Origin: Macropodus opercularis
Taxonomy: Eukaryota; Chordata; Actinopteri; Anabantiformes; Osphronemidae
DNA length: 64,000 nucleotides
Direction of reading: 5' to 3'
Assembly (NCBI GenBank): GCA_030770545.1
Contig: CM061109.1
Location: 17,840,001-17,904,000 of the forward strand
Shown: in pieces, positions 20,890-33,511 of the stretch
How positions within the stretch are numbered: the first letter of the stretch is position 1
Layout: every line of letters begins with the position of its first letter
Program-made: the position numbers and the translations under genes
Notes under the pieces: model-generated
The model's input: the letters and a program-made list of their open reading frames with translations, nothing else
Database searches by the model: none
Told to the model about the DNA's origin: nothing

Positions 20890-23705
20890 AGGGGCAAATC
20901 ATTCTAGTGTTGCAACAGCAGAGGTTTAGCTTCTGTTGAGGTGCAGTAATGAGGCTTGCTCTAAAAATAGCTCCGGAGAACTGAGTGGCTCATTATTCTG
21001 TTTCTCGTCCCTTTCTCAGCCCTTTATCTGTCGCAGTCAACATGTGGAGACCGAGCTTCTCTCTCTGTCGCCACATCTGAAGCTTATCTGATTAAAAGTG
21101 TTCTGCAAGATAAACTCCCTTTTGTTTAAGTTCTGCAAACTGGATACAAGGACTGATTTTTGGATTTTGGGCTGAGATTTGATAATATGTTCATTGAGTA
21201 TTGTCACATTCATCATCACCTGCTGCTTTGCTTTATCGTGTTTAAAGAACCAGTGAGCATGACATACAGTACACGACGGCCACGGCTCAGCAGTTGTGTG
21301 GCTGCTGATTGAAATTGTGATAAGTAAACATGCAGACATTCTTGGCATGTGCATGGCTCAGTTCATCTCAGCATAGCTGACAGAAACACGTTGTTGAGTT
21401 TTGTGACAAAATGCAATAAAAAGTTTTACATTTTCATTCACTGCAAAACGAGACAAAGCTGCAGAGTAAGACACTGGAGGGTTTCTAGTCAGTTTAACAG
21501 GCATTAAATGGTCTCAGTACAGTTTGCCCAGACCGGTTGACTGACAGGCCATGAATCACTGCTGTAAAGTTGAGCGTGATGCATGTGGGCAGAATGAAAA
21601 ACACTCCACACACCTTCCAGTTTGAAAAATCTTTAATTTTATTACTCCTGTAGCAACATTGCTGCAAATCTTCTGCACTATTGGTGTTTTATAAACCTTC
21701 CACTCAGCAGAACAATGAACCACAATATATGTGTGCAAAAGCTGCCTGCAACCACCAACCACAACCAATCAGCAGCCTCGCCGCCGCCTCGAGCATCGTC
21801 AGGTCGGTCCGATTTTGATGAGCACACAGGACATAGGGCCGTTATCAGAGTGATCGAGACACCAAGAGCGTCTACATGAAGAGGAAGCTCTACATGACAC
21901 CAGAAAGCAGTTTGCCTCTTCCCCCGACGGTTGAGCAATAGTATGTGCAATATGAGGGCTGCGTCCTATAAACATTGACATTTGAAAGATGACTTTCTGA
22001 CAAACAAGAGCAAATGCAAGACAACAACAAGTTGGTGTGAAAGGTAAATAAATGATAAAATAATACTATATTACACAGCTGATGATTATGACGATATACA
22101 CAGACAAACCTCCAAACATGACCTTTACAGAACCCTGAGCCTGGATTTGTCCAATAAAGCCCTGAAGTCCTGGCACTTTCATGTAGCAACCAATAAACGC
22201 TGAGAAGTTTCCAAAATAGTGCTGTTATCCGACTAGTTGCCTTATAATCGTTCCCTGAGACTCCTCAAATGAAGGCAGAGATCTCTTCTTTGTTGGAGTC
22301 TTTGTTGGTGTTCTCCATCCTTCACTGTGACCAGCAGGGCTATCGGGTTTCCCGCACGCTGCTCGTCCAGTACGTGTGTGTGTATGGGGTGAAAGTAGAC
22401 GTGTGCATGATTTCACACTAGCTCAGCCTCGAGAGAGCCACAATAATAACCCAACATCATGGTCAGATGACTTCACAGATGACGTAGGGGTGCACACCCT
22501 GAACAATCTGGTCGTCCATCTCCTCTAATGCTCTCAGACCTGCGTGAATAAGCTCCTCCACCGCAGAGCTGCCACCTCATCACTACTGATAGGTAAGAGT
22601 TGTGTTTGCTTGGGTTGCCATGGAAACCCATAACGTTTGCCCACATGTAGGTGCTCCCATGAATAAAAAAATATATTCAGGGGGTAAATATGTGAGACAA
22701 CGCTGCCTGTCTGTCTGAAGCAGCCTGTTCTCAGCGTATTCATGGATGTAGCAGCAGAGGGAGCTACCTCTCTCACTGCAGCTGTTAATGTCATCGCAGG
22801 TAGAGTTAGAGGTGGCCAAGACCTGCCAGACGCCATCTTGTCAAAACCTTTGAACTCTTTCCTCCTTGAATCCTTCCTTTTTCCACCTGTTCCTCCTCTT
22901 TCTCTCTCCTCCTCCCTCCTTCTGACCTGACCGTCCCTGCCCTGATCCTAATTTTCCCTGCACCTCCATCTCCTGCTCTCTAACCTGGGAAAGCGCAGGT
23001 CATCTCTGCACTATAATCCCTTGTTTTACAGCTGGCTTAATACTTCCTGCTGCCATCTTAAAGTCCGAGACTTCACAACCTGCTGTGTCACGGCCACCGT
23101 TTGAAGCTGAACAGAAGTAACGCAGTCTGACACTGAACCTCTTGTTCTCTCTGGAGAGGCAAAGCCGTGATGGAGGCACGTGAGGAGGCCTGAGTGCCAC
23201 CCATGAACACAGAGATGAAAGAAATTCAGGCAGAAATTAGTACAACAGGTCCTCACATCTGAAACTTATTGTAGAGCAAAAACATTTCAAGTTAGGCCTC
23301 ATTTCTCTACTGCAGGTAAATAAATGATGTTATAGATTATACCATGCGAGCTGTGTGGGCGCCTCACACCTCAGGTCTTTGTGTTCATATGACTTCAGGT
23401 TGTTTGCAGAACTGATGCTGAAAACACAAATGCCTTGGAACCAATGCATTCCCACCGTCTTCTGTCTCGTCTCAGGTAGCCGTGACTTTGGCTGAGACGT
23501 CTGATGTCTGAATGTCCCAGTGTTCAGTTTCTCCAACTGTTATGTCTGTACAAGACTTCGGTGTCATTGCCCCTCAAACAAGGGCACACAGCGTAATCCT
23601 CAGAGGAATCTCTCACGCACACACATACGGCACATGCATGAAACAGGTCACATGAGAGCAATCACATAGCTTCATATAACACAGTTGTTAAACCCCCTGA
23701 ACTCC

Positions 23706-23722
23706 ACACACACACACGCACA

Positions 23723-23753
<31 letters not shown>
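23706..23753. repeat. (CA)n microsatellite, interrupted
   Basis: CA tract with three CG interruptions in its first half. Confidence 0.93.
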
Positions 23754-25510
23754 TGACTCTGCACGTCTGCATACATATAGAATTCATCAGTGACGAGTTA
23801 TGACTTGGGGGCAGTAATGATATAGCTGTAAAAGATAGGAGATCAGTTCAGTGATGTGCGAAACCTTAAGGACCCGTGTGTGACTGTGTTTAACTGTGTA
23901 TCTGTGGTCTTGCCCATTTTAATGCAGTGTCTGCAGGTTTCTGCAGGAAACAATTAAACATTTTGGAAGTGTTGAAATCACTTGGCCGAATGTGAAACAT
24001 TCCTGAGTTTGAGTTTGCTCTGTTACACATTTGTTGTGTGTTGGTGCTGTTGTGTGTGGTCTGCACTTTGTTCCCTTATATTAACATATCTTTGACAAAA
24101 CGCACACATGTCAGATCAGAATCAACATGTAAAACATATTTCAGTATCGCTGGGTCTCGTCTAGTCTCTTATTTCCTGACTAATAGCGCCAACAAATATT
24201 TGCAAACGCTGCCTGTTGTCTATTACTGCAAGAAAAACAATCTAGGATTACGGCGACTGATGCAGGGACGCAGTCATCGCTTCTCACTTACAGCAATAGA
24301 CTGTTTTTACTTAGTGACACATAACATTTGTTCCAAGGAAGGTAAATGCTAAATAATTAAAGGAGACTTTACTCCTACTTACTAATACCAACGCTTTTGA
24401 CTTTTGACCATCATTTATTTCTTATGACCTGTCACATAGGCACAAGAATCTAAAACCACATTTTACTGTGCTTCATGTTTTAAATGAAAAAATATGAGTG
24501 CTACCTATAAAACCACTACAATAAAGGGAGAAGGGTGACACCACACTTCAGTGCGACACAGTGGAGCCGTGGTTAAGCATCGCGATGTGCCTCGGGTTTC
24601 CTTTGTTTACTTCGGTTTCTTAGTCCAAACACACACAGGTTTGCTGGCGCTACACAGCCCGAGTTTAAGGACAACTCCACATATTTGTACAGTCTGGTAG
24701 TGACAGTGCAGCGGCTCCTTTACCGGGCTGTTGTGCTGAGAGTTAGCGGTCTGTCCACACAAACAGCATTCCTCTGGGTCTGTCCAGCCTGGGCACCGCC
24801 TCACATGACTCCACCTGACTTCCTACTGTACGCACCGACTCCCGCCTGCACCTCTGCAGTCACACATCCCAGCGTCACAGTGTGTGCACACAATCTGCAG
24901 ACACACACAGACCAACACAGCAGAGGGACAGGAACAAGAAGAGGGACACGCGCCAGCGACACAGAGGAATCTACGGCCGCCAGGATCGTTAAAGGAAAGA
25001 CGGGGACGTAACGACGGCAAACGCTTTGAAGGCTGCTGGATGTGTTTCAGCAACCATGTGATTTATGTCAGTTCCCTCATCCAACACAGAAGGAGATGAA
25101 CCAGACTAAGACATCACTCTGCATGTACTTAGATCTGTACAAAAACACTGCACTGCAATATTTGCTGGCATTTTACTGTTTATGTGTATTTTACCTGCGT
25201 TGCAGCTCTCATCACTAAATAATGTCCTATATGCAGCTGATCTAATAATGAAGATCCACATCCACATCAAATATTATCACCCAATACCAGAAGATATGTT
25301 GGTGCTGTTCCGTGTTATTCTACGCTGAGCTAGATAATGTCTCTTCGTGGGCTTTTCAGTTTTGCCACTGAGCAACAAGTGCCTTTGAGCTGCTGTGTGA
25401 AATTCCCCAGGATTCTTTCTCACAGGCAGCCTGACGTACGCTTCACTGATTCTTCAATACAGTGTAATCATAAGGAGGGTCGCCATCAATCCGCCCTGCT
25501 TTTAACTTAC

Positions 25511-25594
25511 TTTGACGTTGTGAAACTCCACACAGCTCCCAGCCCTGCCCCTGGCCGTGTCCAAGCGCTCGTGCTCCATCCCTAACGCATCCAT
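25511..25594 (-). other. Possible first coding exon of an unidentified gene
   Basis: An ATG at 25,594 in strong Kozak context (G at -3, G at +4) opens 28 codons, MDALGMEHERLDTARGRAGS then CVEFHNVK. They end exactly at a consensus donor AAA|GTAAGT. The frame is open upstream to an ATG at 25,948 (146 codons in all). The upstream 350 bp are GC- and CpG-rich for this interval, with an inverted CCAAT box overlapping 25,948, so it could be a promoter plus first exon. I recognise no protein family and found no downstream exon, so this is a candidate only. Confidence 0.3.
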
Positions 25595-25599
25595 GACTG

Positions 25600-26100
25600 G
25601 CAGCCTTTGTCCTCCTGCTAGCGTTGTGCCAGACTGAAGCTTCTGATCTGCCTCGTCTTCCCGCTTTAACTTTAGCGCTGTCTCGTCTTCCCTTCCTTCT
25701 TCTGGACGCGTTAGGGCTTCATCCGCTGAGAGAAAGCGAGAAGCAGAGACGTTCCATTCAGCCCCACGCAAGCCGTTCGTTAACAAGCGAGAAACACATG
25801 ATTTTCTTAAATTGAACCCGGACGGGCTCCCAGCCTCTCTGCCCCTGCCTGGCTGGCTGGCAGGGTCTTTAGTGCTGGCCAGGCGGTCAACCCCACCCCT
25901 TCCCACTCCCCAGCTATTCCACGCCAGGACAAGCTTGTCTGGTTCCATTGGCTAGTCAGGTGGAAAGGGGCAAACCGAGGGAGCCGCTGAGGGCCAAGAG
26001 GAGGAGGAGGAGAGGTGTAAGCAAAATAGACGAACAGGGTTATACCCAGGACTGACAGCATCCTCCAAGCTGCCACAGACGGGAGCAAGAAGACAGATCA
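25600..26100. other. GC-rich, CpG-bearing stretch, possible promoter
   Basis: Compared with the neighbouring AT-rich sequence this segment is GC-rich. On the minus strand it has a long pyrimidine tract ending in CTCAG, a CCAAT motif at about 25,947-25,951 and GGGGTGGGG-type boxes. It lies upstream of the candidate exon at 25,511-25,594. Long minus-strand ORFs (25,502-25,948 and 25,807-26,088) overlap here, which high GC alone can produce. Confidence 0.3.
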
Positions 26101-27119
26101 GTGTGGTGGTTGGAAATCATGTGAAGAAAATGGGGGAAATACTGTTTACAGGGACATTTCTGTGATGGAAAACCTCTTTTTCCTCAGAGCGTCTCCAAAC
26201 AAAGCGACGGTTAAAGGCAGAGACAAAGCAGGATCATTCCCAACCGAATCGAAAGAAATCCCTAAAAACAAAGCAGAGACAAAGAGACAGAGCGAAACCT
26301 AAACCACACAACAAGCCAGACAACCAGATCAGTCACAAAACAAACATTACTCTTTGTATCTGGGTCAGTGTCACCCTGCGCTAGTCCAGCAGACAGATAC
26401 TGTACTATACCGGTGCTGCCCCAGTAGCCTTTGCTGTCCAACTGCTCCATGCTGATGTGAGAATAGGCCATTGTGTTGAGTCACGGGGCTTTGAATAGGG
26501 GCAGGGTGTTTTCTCTGCTGTACCTCATGTATCACTGTCTGGTTGTTTGTCTTCATTAATGACGCCACACTGTTAATGCAGCGCTTGGTGATTCCTTGCT
26601 AGTGGTTTGATTTAATGCCAAACTAATCCCGTTTTTCATGCACTTCTGCAAGACTTTGAGTCTTGAAGTCTTTGGATTGAAGGGGTTAAGAAGAATTCAC
26701 ACAGGTTTTGGTGGAATGCTGTAAAAGACGCTGTGGGACAGGACTGCATTCAATTCTCACATGAAAGGAACGATGTTGAGCTTCAGTGAGAGGTTTTCGG
26801 TCGCATACTTCCTCACCTCCACTAAACGCTGGTAATGTCGGCGTCTTCAAAACAAACCAGCAAAGGTACTAAAAGTGAACAGGGCTGCCAGGAGACGTCC
26901 AGTAACTTCTGTCGGACGGATTCTCCACCACTCGTGTCTTCTCACATCTGATTTATACCTTAAAACAGGAGTGATGGAGGCCTACGTTGATAACAGACCA
27001 TTAAATGAATGTTGAAATATCCACGGTGGATCTATGGGAGTGTTATACATCGAGGTCAGAATAATTATAATGACACATTGTTGTTGGACGGCCGCCAGAC
27101 GTGGCCTGCGTAGTCAACT

Positions 27120-27237
27120 ACCTTGTTTCCACTCGTCCCTGGTGTCTTGTCTACGGTCGCCTCCAGGACGAACTGAACCACAGACCTTTGAGTTCATGAA
27201 CGACAGCTCTACCAATTGAGCTACCGCCGCTGCCCCT
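27120..27237 (-). mobile_element. tRNA-derived SINE head (decayed)
   Basis: On the minus strand from 27,236 the sequence begins GGGGCAGCGGCGGTAGCTCA and continues ATTGGTAGAGC. This gives a polymerase III box A (TAGCTCAATTGG) with an intact D-arm GCTC/GAGC, then a box-B-like GGTTCAGTTCG. The GGCGGTAGCTCAGTTGGTAGAGC head is the hallmark of SINEs common in percomorph fish. The T-arm is broken and no acceptor stem closes, so it is not a functional tRNA. The 3' limit is uncertain. Confidence 0.65.
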
Positions 27238-28699
27238 CTATGACTGACACTAAGCCATTAAGCAAGCGCCCTCGACCCCTTCACCACCCAGAGAGGTGCA
27301 GCCGAGGTTTCAGCGCACGGAAACCAAAACACGTGAAGACGAGACACGCCTCTCCTGGAAGATTAGAACATGAGACACTGTTACTGGTAACGACAGGGCT
27401 GAAGGGATTAATGTGAGATTGTTTTAATGTCTTCTTTCACATCTGAGAAGAGGAGAAAACCTGCAGAGACAGAGAGACAGGATAGACAACGTGACAAACC
27501 GTGACAGTCGGGAAATAAAACCCAGAGCAGGCGACAGATTACGAGGCTTCGGTTACGTTCTCGCGCCGGTGTGACGTTAAATTATGACCTCAGCAGGCTA
27601 AGAGCAGGGTTTGCTGACATTTCTGATCCTCACAAGCGAGAAATGGAAGTAGATTCAATTGCATAAGGCCTGGAGGGAAGTTAGATGTGACAGTTTACAC
27701 AATGACACTGAGATTATTATCACTGAGTGGAAGTATCGTTTCAGTTGACAGGTCACTGAGTGAGACTTCCCAATCTGGCACCGTGACGGCAGAAACGTGC
27801 TTAGATCCGACGGAACAGACTGGCACATGTACGCATTCGTAGCACTGCACATCTTTTCTGTTTGGCCTCAGTTTTGTCCACATGCTTTATGTTAAATCTC
27901 ATTCACCAAAGCACAGCATTAAAACAAGGGGGCACTAACTTCTGTTTCATTCCTGGAAAACGTCGCGCCTTCAAATGTTCAGACGATATTTCACAACCGG
28001 TTTGGGGCTCGCATTCTCTGGATTCCAGCGATGAAGCTTGAATTCAAATTACAGGCAACTGCACACAGTGAATTATGATTTCTGAAAGCAAGCAAAGCAA
28101 GTTGTTTGTAATTGCTTCTCTCCAGACTATTTTACTTGGCAAATCCCCAAAGTAATTAACGAGGCTGCAAGACATTCATTGTTTTACATGAAAAAGCCAC
28201 GTGACTCATACATTATCACATCAACTCTGTGCTGACCCCTGACTCCGCGTCGCTCCTCCAACGCTAGCGCTTCAGGCATTAGGAGAAGGTGTTCTGACAT
28301 CACGTGAAAGCTCGTTTGGACGCAGTGAAGCAGTGTGTATACGCAAGGATTACGCTTACGTTGTCATGCTGGAAGAGAGACGCGCTGTATCTGTATAAGC
28401 TGGAGAGACGTTTACTGTAGTATTTAAACAGGTTTTTATGTCCTGCTGCCCAATAAAAAACAAAAATGCCAATAAAAGTGTCTTTTAAAAATAAACTGCC
28501 GCAAATTTAACACAAGGAATCATTGACATACAACAGATATGTGCTTGTGTGTGTTGTATATTGTGTTCCATCATTGGCACAAAGCTCTTTGCTGCAACCG
28601 AAATGACCAGACAAAAGGCGTCCAGTCCATCAGTAACGATGCCTTTAATAAAATGCAGATTCTCGCACCAGGTTTGTTTTATCTCCTGGGACCTTCAAC

Positions 28700-29070
28700 A
28701 GAAAAAAACAACAAATGGACATATCTGGATTTGGTCAAGTCACGGTTTGCACACGTTGAGAGGTCCAGACACGGAAACCTTGTCGTAGCACTGACATCTA
28801 GTGTCTGGCAGCTGTCCAACAACTTTAAAAGGGAACAACTGAGCATTATCAGCATGTGGAGATGTAAAGATACCAGACACATTCAAACCAACTTTGCTCA
28901 GTAGTAGATGGAGAATATAACAAGGCCAAGGAAAGAACCTTGAGCGACTCCTTAACTCTACACAGCAGCAACCAATGATTCATCGCCAACCGTCACAGAA
29001 AGCTGTCTGTTTGAAAAATTGAGAGACCAGAGCCAGACGGTTCACCTGTCCTTCAACAACGGCTCCATGA
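28700..29070 (+). mobile_element. Decayed interspersed repeat of a common teleost family
   Basis: The stretch contains ACAAGGCCAAGGAAAGAACC, then TTGAGCGACTCC, and downstream AAAGCTGTCTGTTTGA. This is the phrase order of a widespread teleost repeat (consensus roughly 'ggccaaggacagaaccttgagggactcc', recalled, not searched). It is diverged, with no terminal repeats visible; limits are approximate. Confidence 0.4.
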
Positions 29071-32000
29071 CCCACTAGAAGACAAGCTAGATTAGCTCAT
29101 CTAAGACAGAGAGAGCTGGGACGCATGGAGGAGATGGGATGAGAAGATGAAGTGAAGCCACCATGAGCCTTTGTCTTCCTTCATGTGATTCACTGTGGCT
29201 CCACGTTCACCAGGCCTGGGACTGGACTGTTGCTAACTGGACCATGGCTCAAGCTTGAATAACGCCAAGCAGACAGTTGACCCAGACGAGTGGCTCAAGC
29301 AGTGATAATATGGCCATATGGTGGTTGGCCCACCTTGACTCACACTGTTAACGTCTTGACCCCGGCCACTCGAGGCAGATGCCACTGATCCTGGTTCAGC
29401 TTGAAGTTATTTCTGTACTGGGGGTTTTGTTTTCGTTTGTAAATCATTATGGTCTTGATTATTTTGTGTTTTTAAAATAAATTACACTTGATTTGAAACT
29501 AAACCTGAACGTGCAGAGGAAAAGGTTAAACCCCAGATCTAACGAGTCCTTTCTCCTCAAGGTGTGTCACAACTGTGGTGACCTGGATGCCATGTTTTAA
29601 TCCATCAGGTGTTGCATCGCATTTTCTTTTGCCTCTTTTTTAAACTTCTGGCTACAACCTCCAAAAGCTGCTGAGTACAGTTAAGGTTATACAAACATTT
29701 CAGCTGTATTGTTAAGGTTACACAGAATCATCCAGTACTAACATACCTCCTAGCCAACAGGCTTGGAGTTGCCAAATAGATTCCAGATTATAATTTTAGG
29801 AGAAACAGACACACAAGGCTGCTGCCGTTGTTTCTATGTGTAACATCTTTCATATCGAGAAAGCCTGAGTTACGAGAATACAAATAAAACTCAGTGACAT
29901 TAGGCTGATACAGAAACTGAGCGAACATCTCATGAACCAGTCAGTCAGAGATGAAGTCAACACAACATAAGGAACAACAGGCAAACATTAGAGTAGCGGG
30001 GATTCAGCAGCAGTGGAAAGATAAACTCAGCTGAAGCTGGTTGACGTGGAAACTGTTCCTCACAGTCGCGTCGTCTTCCCGCTCAGCGCAAATAAATCAC
30101 ATGTAAGTTTCCGGTAAAATGCAGGAAGATTCATCAACGTCCCATCAACATCCCTTCTTATTAAATTTGGACAAATTGCGGACTTGGCTGACCTTGTACT
30201 GTATCAAACTGAAAACGTTGTCCTTTTAAGGGCAAGATCTACAAAAAACGAACCTTTACTACTACAGTAAGTGTGTGTGTGGAGGGGGGGCCGTGCTGAG
30301 TGACAGATGACATCCTCACCACCTAAGGTTAGTCAGAGAGCTCCAGGCTCTACCAAGAAGTTAAATGAGGGGCTGGACATCTGGCATGAATCCTCAGGGC
30401 TATGATGCATCCTCTCACTCTGTCTCTCATCATCCTCTCACACACTCTCTCCATCACACTCTCCATCTCCCTCACTCCTCCTTCTCACATCTCACCCTCT
30501 TCGTCTACTCTTGTTTTCTGGCCTGGACTTTACTTTTTCACCTCTGCCTCTCCTCTAAAAGTGTTTAACCATCTGCAGTGTTTTATGTCTTACTCTAATG
30601 AGAACTGTAAATCACACATCTTCCCCTGTGGGATCGAGGAATGTTTTTTGTGTCCACTGACCTCACATGATGAAGAAAGATAGGTCACTATGCCATCATA
30701 CTGCTACAGCAGAAATATTAACATTACAGTACTGTGGGGTCATGCAGGCCTTAAATAAGCCACCGTCTTATTCCAGATGTAGGAAGATGTCTTCAACTTA
30801 CTGTCTCAGCAGCAAATACTTCATAAATAATACAGATTCATTCATGTTTCATAGATGATACAATAATGTAATTTGTACCCGTAAAGTAACAATATTAACT
30901 TTAGGCTTCTAGATGAAAGGATTCTCATGCTGTCATTCAGAGCTGTTTCATTTAGTGAAAGTCAAATGCTCTCCAACACGTTGTTCACATCAACTCGCCA
31001 TATGAGCCACTGTTGTTTTGTTCCACAATACTGCGCAATCGCTCTGACTCAGACTTCACTTACCACATTCAACGTATCCGAGGCAGCAATAAAACGTTGC
31101 CTAAAGGATTTTCATCCCTGAACATTTACATTTGTATTAGTCAGTTTTCCACTTGTTGCAGACTCCTTTGAACACCTTTTTAGCTCTCGTCAGAGTTATA
31201 CTCACATACAGAGCAGAAAAAGGCTCAGACACGTCGCTTCGCCGTGTGCAGGGAAGCACGTCGACGGTGGAGAAATCAAGGCTGTGCTGTGACAAATGTG
31301 TCACTGCCAAAGGAGAAGGCCGCTGAGTAAGAAAGACGAAAGGTTAAAGGTGAGTCACGCGGCTCGTACAACGAACAAAGGCGGACGGCAACGCAGAGTG
31401 GGATGCGGGACTCAGGCGTGGTGTTGGTGGGGGGCGGGACGTGCTGACAGCTTCTCTTGTTGCTTTCATCACACCACTGCACATTCACGGTGCAGAACAG
31501 ACAGGTTTGGGTTCTGTGTTGTGCTTTGCCACTTAATGGCTCCTTTATAGGATCTTTGCCACCAATAACATCAACTCTGGACAAATTTAGGAAGCGGAAT
31601 CTGCTAAATAAGTCCACTAATCTTAGATGTTATTACATATTACGCATTAAATAGACTACGTTTAATATGGGAGTTTATTGTTTCAGAGCTGGGGGTGAAA
31701 TCAGGCTGCCACCGGGTTTAGTGAGTGAAATTACTATCAGCCCTGGGCTGAGCATGTGTAAACACATAGAGAGAAGGAGGTTTCTTCACTTAATACGCAG
31801 CCTTTATACAACTGAGCATGATGAAAATAAACAGGGATCATGGTGCATGGAGGAGAAAGGAAAGCGTGGAAGAGCAGTTTGAACGGTATTTACTTTCAAA
31901 GAAGTTCAAACGTTTCCTTTCTTGACTGCAAAGCTGATTTTTACTGTCTGTGGCTGCGATTGTCAGCTGCCAAACAAAATTAAGTTTGTTGGTAACATTT

Positions 32001-33484
32001 TTCCCTGATGAAATTCCACTTCACCATTTCTGGCTCGAAGCGTTGTGCCCTGTTGTGATGGCCTGCTACCACGGTGCACTGGCTGCCAGCGGAGGAGTCA
32101 TTAGCTAAATATTTTTCATACCTTACTCTTTGGTGCACGTTTATTTGGCCTCGCTGTGCACCACACCTGCAGAGCTGAGGGCAGCGGGGCAACGTCCTGA
32201 AGCAGCAGGAGAAAACAGCCAAAGCAGGAACGAGTAAAACCTGGGCAGGTTTCAGGAGGAAGGGCCACACGCTGCGTCTTTCGCCTGTTCCATCCAGATT
32301 TTATCCTGCCAGTCACTTTTGCAAGCACATTACCCAAACGCTAATACGAATGGCTGCCAGTCTGGGAACGAAAAAGACACTGGACTTAAAAAACGTCTAC
32401 GCAGCAGACCTGCAATGTGAAATGAACTTCTGACTGACCCTGAATGAAGGAATCAAGACTTTACCCAGCAGGTAAACATTCCTGAATGTGTTAAGGGTGG
32501 GGGTCAGCGTTTTGGGACTGTTCACCTAGATAAGTGCTGTTAACCCTCAAAGGATCTACTCTGACCATTAGTAAAGTTTACGTGGGTGAAAGCTGAGACG
32601 TGTGTGTGATTGGGCGGAAACAATTCGTTTTCCAAGTAGCAACATTTCACGCTGTTCTTTCACACAATGGGTCTTTTCTCTTTTCAGCAACAAGCAGCAA
32701 GAACAGAAAAGCAACAATAATAATAAGATTTAGGAACGGGAACCACATTTGTGCAGCAGCTGGATGTAATTTGTTTATTGAATGTTTGTTTGTTTGTATT
32801 GCTATGATTGTTTGTTTTATACAAGCCGTTTATTTAAAATTAAAATGGAGTAAACAAGCTAAAACTGCAGTTGATATTGTCAACATTTGTACAGATGACA
32901 ACAAGGTCTCGATGCCTGTGGACACCCCAAACAGGCCTTTGACCATGAGTTTGGAAAGCACCACACACCTTTTGATTCCACACACACTGAGCCAGTCAAC
33001 ACATTAAGTCAGTATATGGAGGATAGACATTCTTTAGAGGATCGTAAAGTGAAAACAAGTCAAGTTCAGTTGATTTCACTTCCTGCATGTTTACCAGGAT
33101 GAATATCTGCAGGTGAAAAGACGCAGCAGTGGAGAAATGCACGTCCGACCACGACTCCGTCGACGCCTTCTTCTCTCGAACAACGGACGCAGCGGCCGCG
33201 ACGCGTTGACACAGTGATGATTGAACCAGATACCGGTGATCCAGTGCGTGGCTCAGAAACCACACACGACTTATCAGCATTTGACTCAATTTCTGACAAC
33301 TGCAATGTCACTGTTGCTCTTGGACGTGAGTGAGATTTGTCTGGACTCAATATTTTAAAGCTAAGACTCCACAGAAAAACAAAGGGGGTTCTTTTGTTTC
33401 CGTGGTTCCATGGTGTTACATACCTACAAGCACACGCACAGGCACAAAACCCCATAAAACCCCAGATGCACACAGTCCCAGAGA

Positions 33485-33511
33485 CCCCCCCCCCCACACA
33501 CACACACACAC
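33485..33511. repeat. Poly(C) followed by (CA)n
   Basis: Eleven C residues run straight into about eight CA units. Confidence 0.93.

Larger units (their letters stand above)
14701..25500. other. Intergenic, no gene supported (left part of the 40-kb interval)
   Basis: I see no recognisable coding exon on either strand. Contents are microsatellites (17,294-17,317; 17,495-17,531; 20,045-20,064; 20,855-20,886; 23,706-23,753), one transposon terminus near 16,727 and an AT palindrome at 18,034-18,065. ORFs here have no family signature and lengths expected by chance. Confidence 0.65.

Noticed and set aside
22252..22261. Ten bases shared with miR-125 (TCCCTGAGAC)
   Set aside because: The match stops after ten bases and no hairpin surrounds it.
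23706..23753. CRISPR-like or other structured array
   Set aside because: A plain CA microsatellite; no spaced repeats of array type exist in the window.
25807..26088. Minus-strand 93-codon frame with a signal-peptide-like start
   Set aside because: The hydrophobic start comes from a pyrimidine-rich tract, the rest is low-complexity translation of GC-rich DNA, and it overlaps a longer frame. Not called as a gene.
27165..27237. A functional tRNA gene on the minus strand
   Set aside because: Box A and the D-arm are good, but the T-arm does not pair and no acceptor stem closes; it is a SINE head.
32600..33007. Plus-strand 135-codon frame with a predicted membrane segment
   Set aside because: The hydrophobic stretch is translated from T-rich repeats; no other support.
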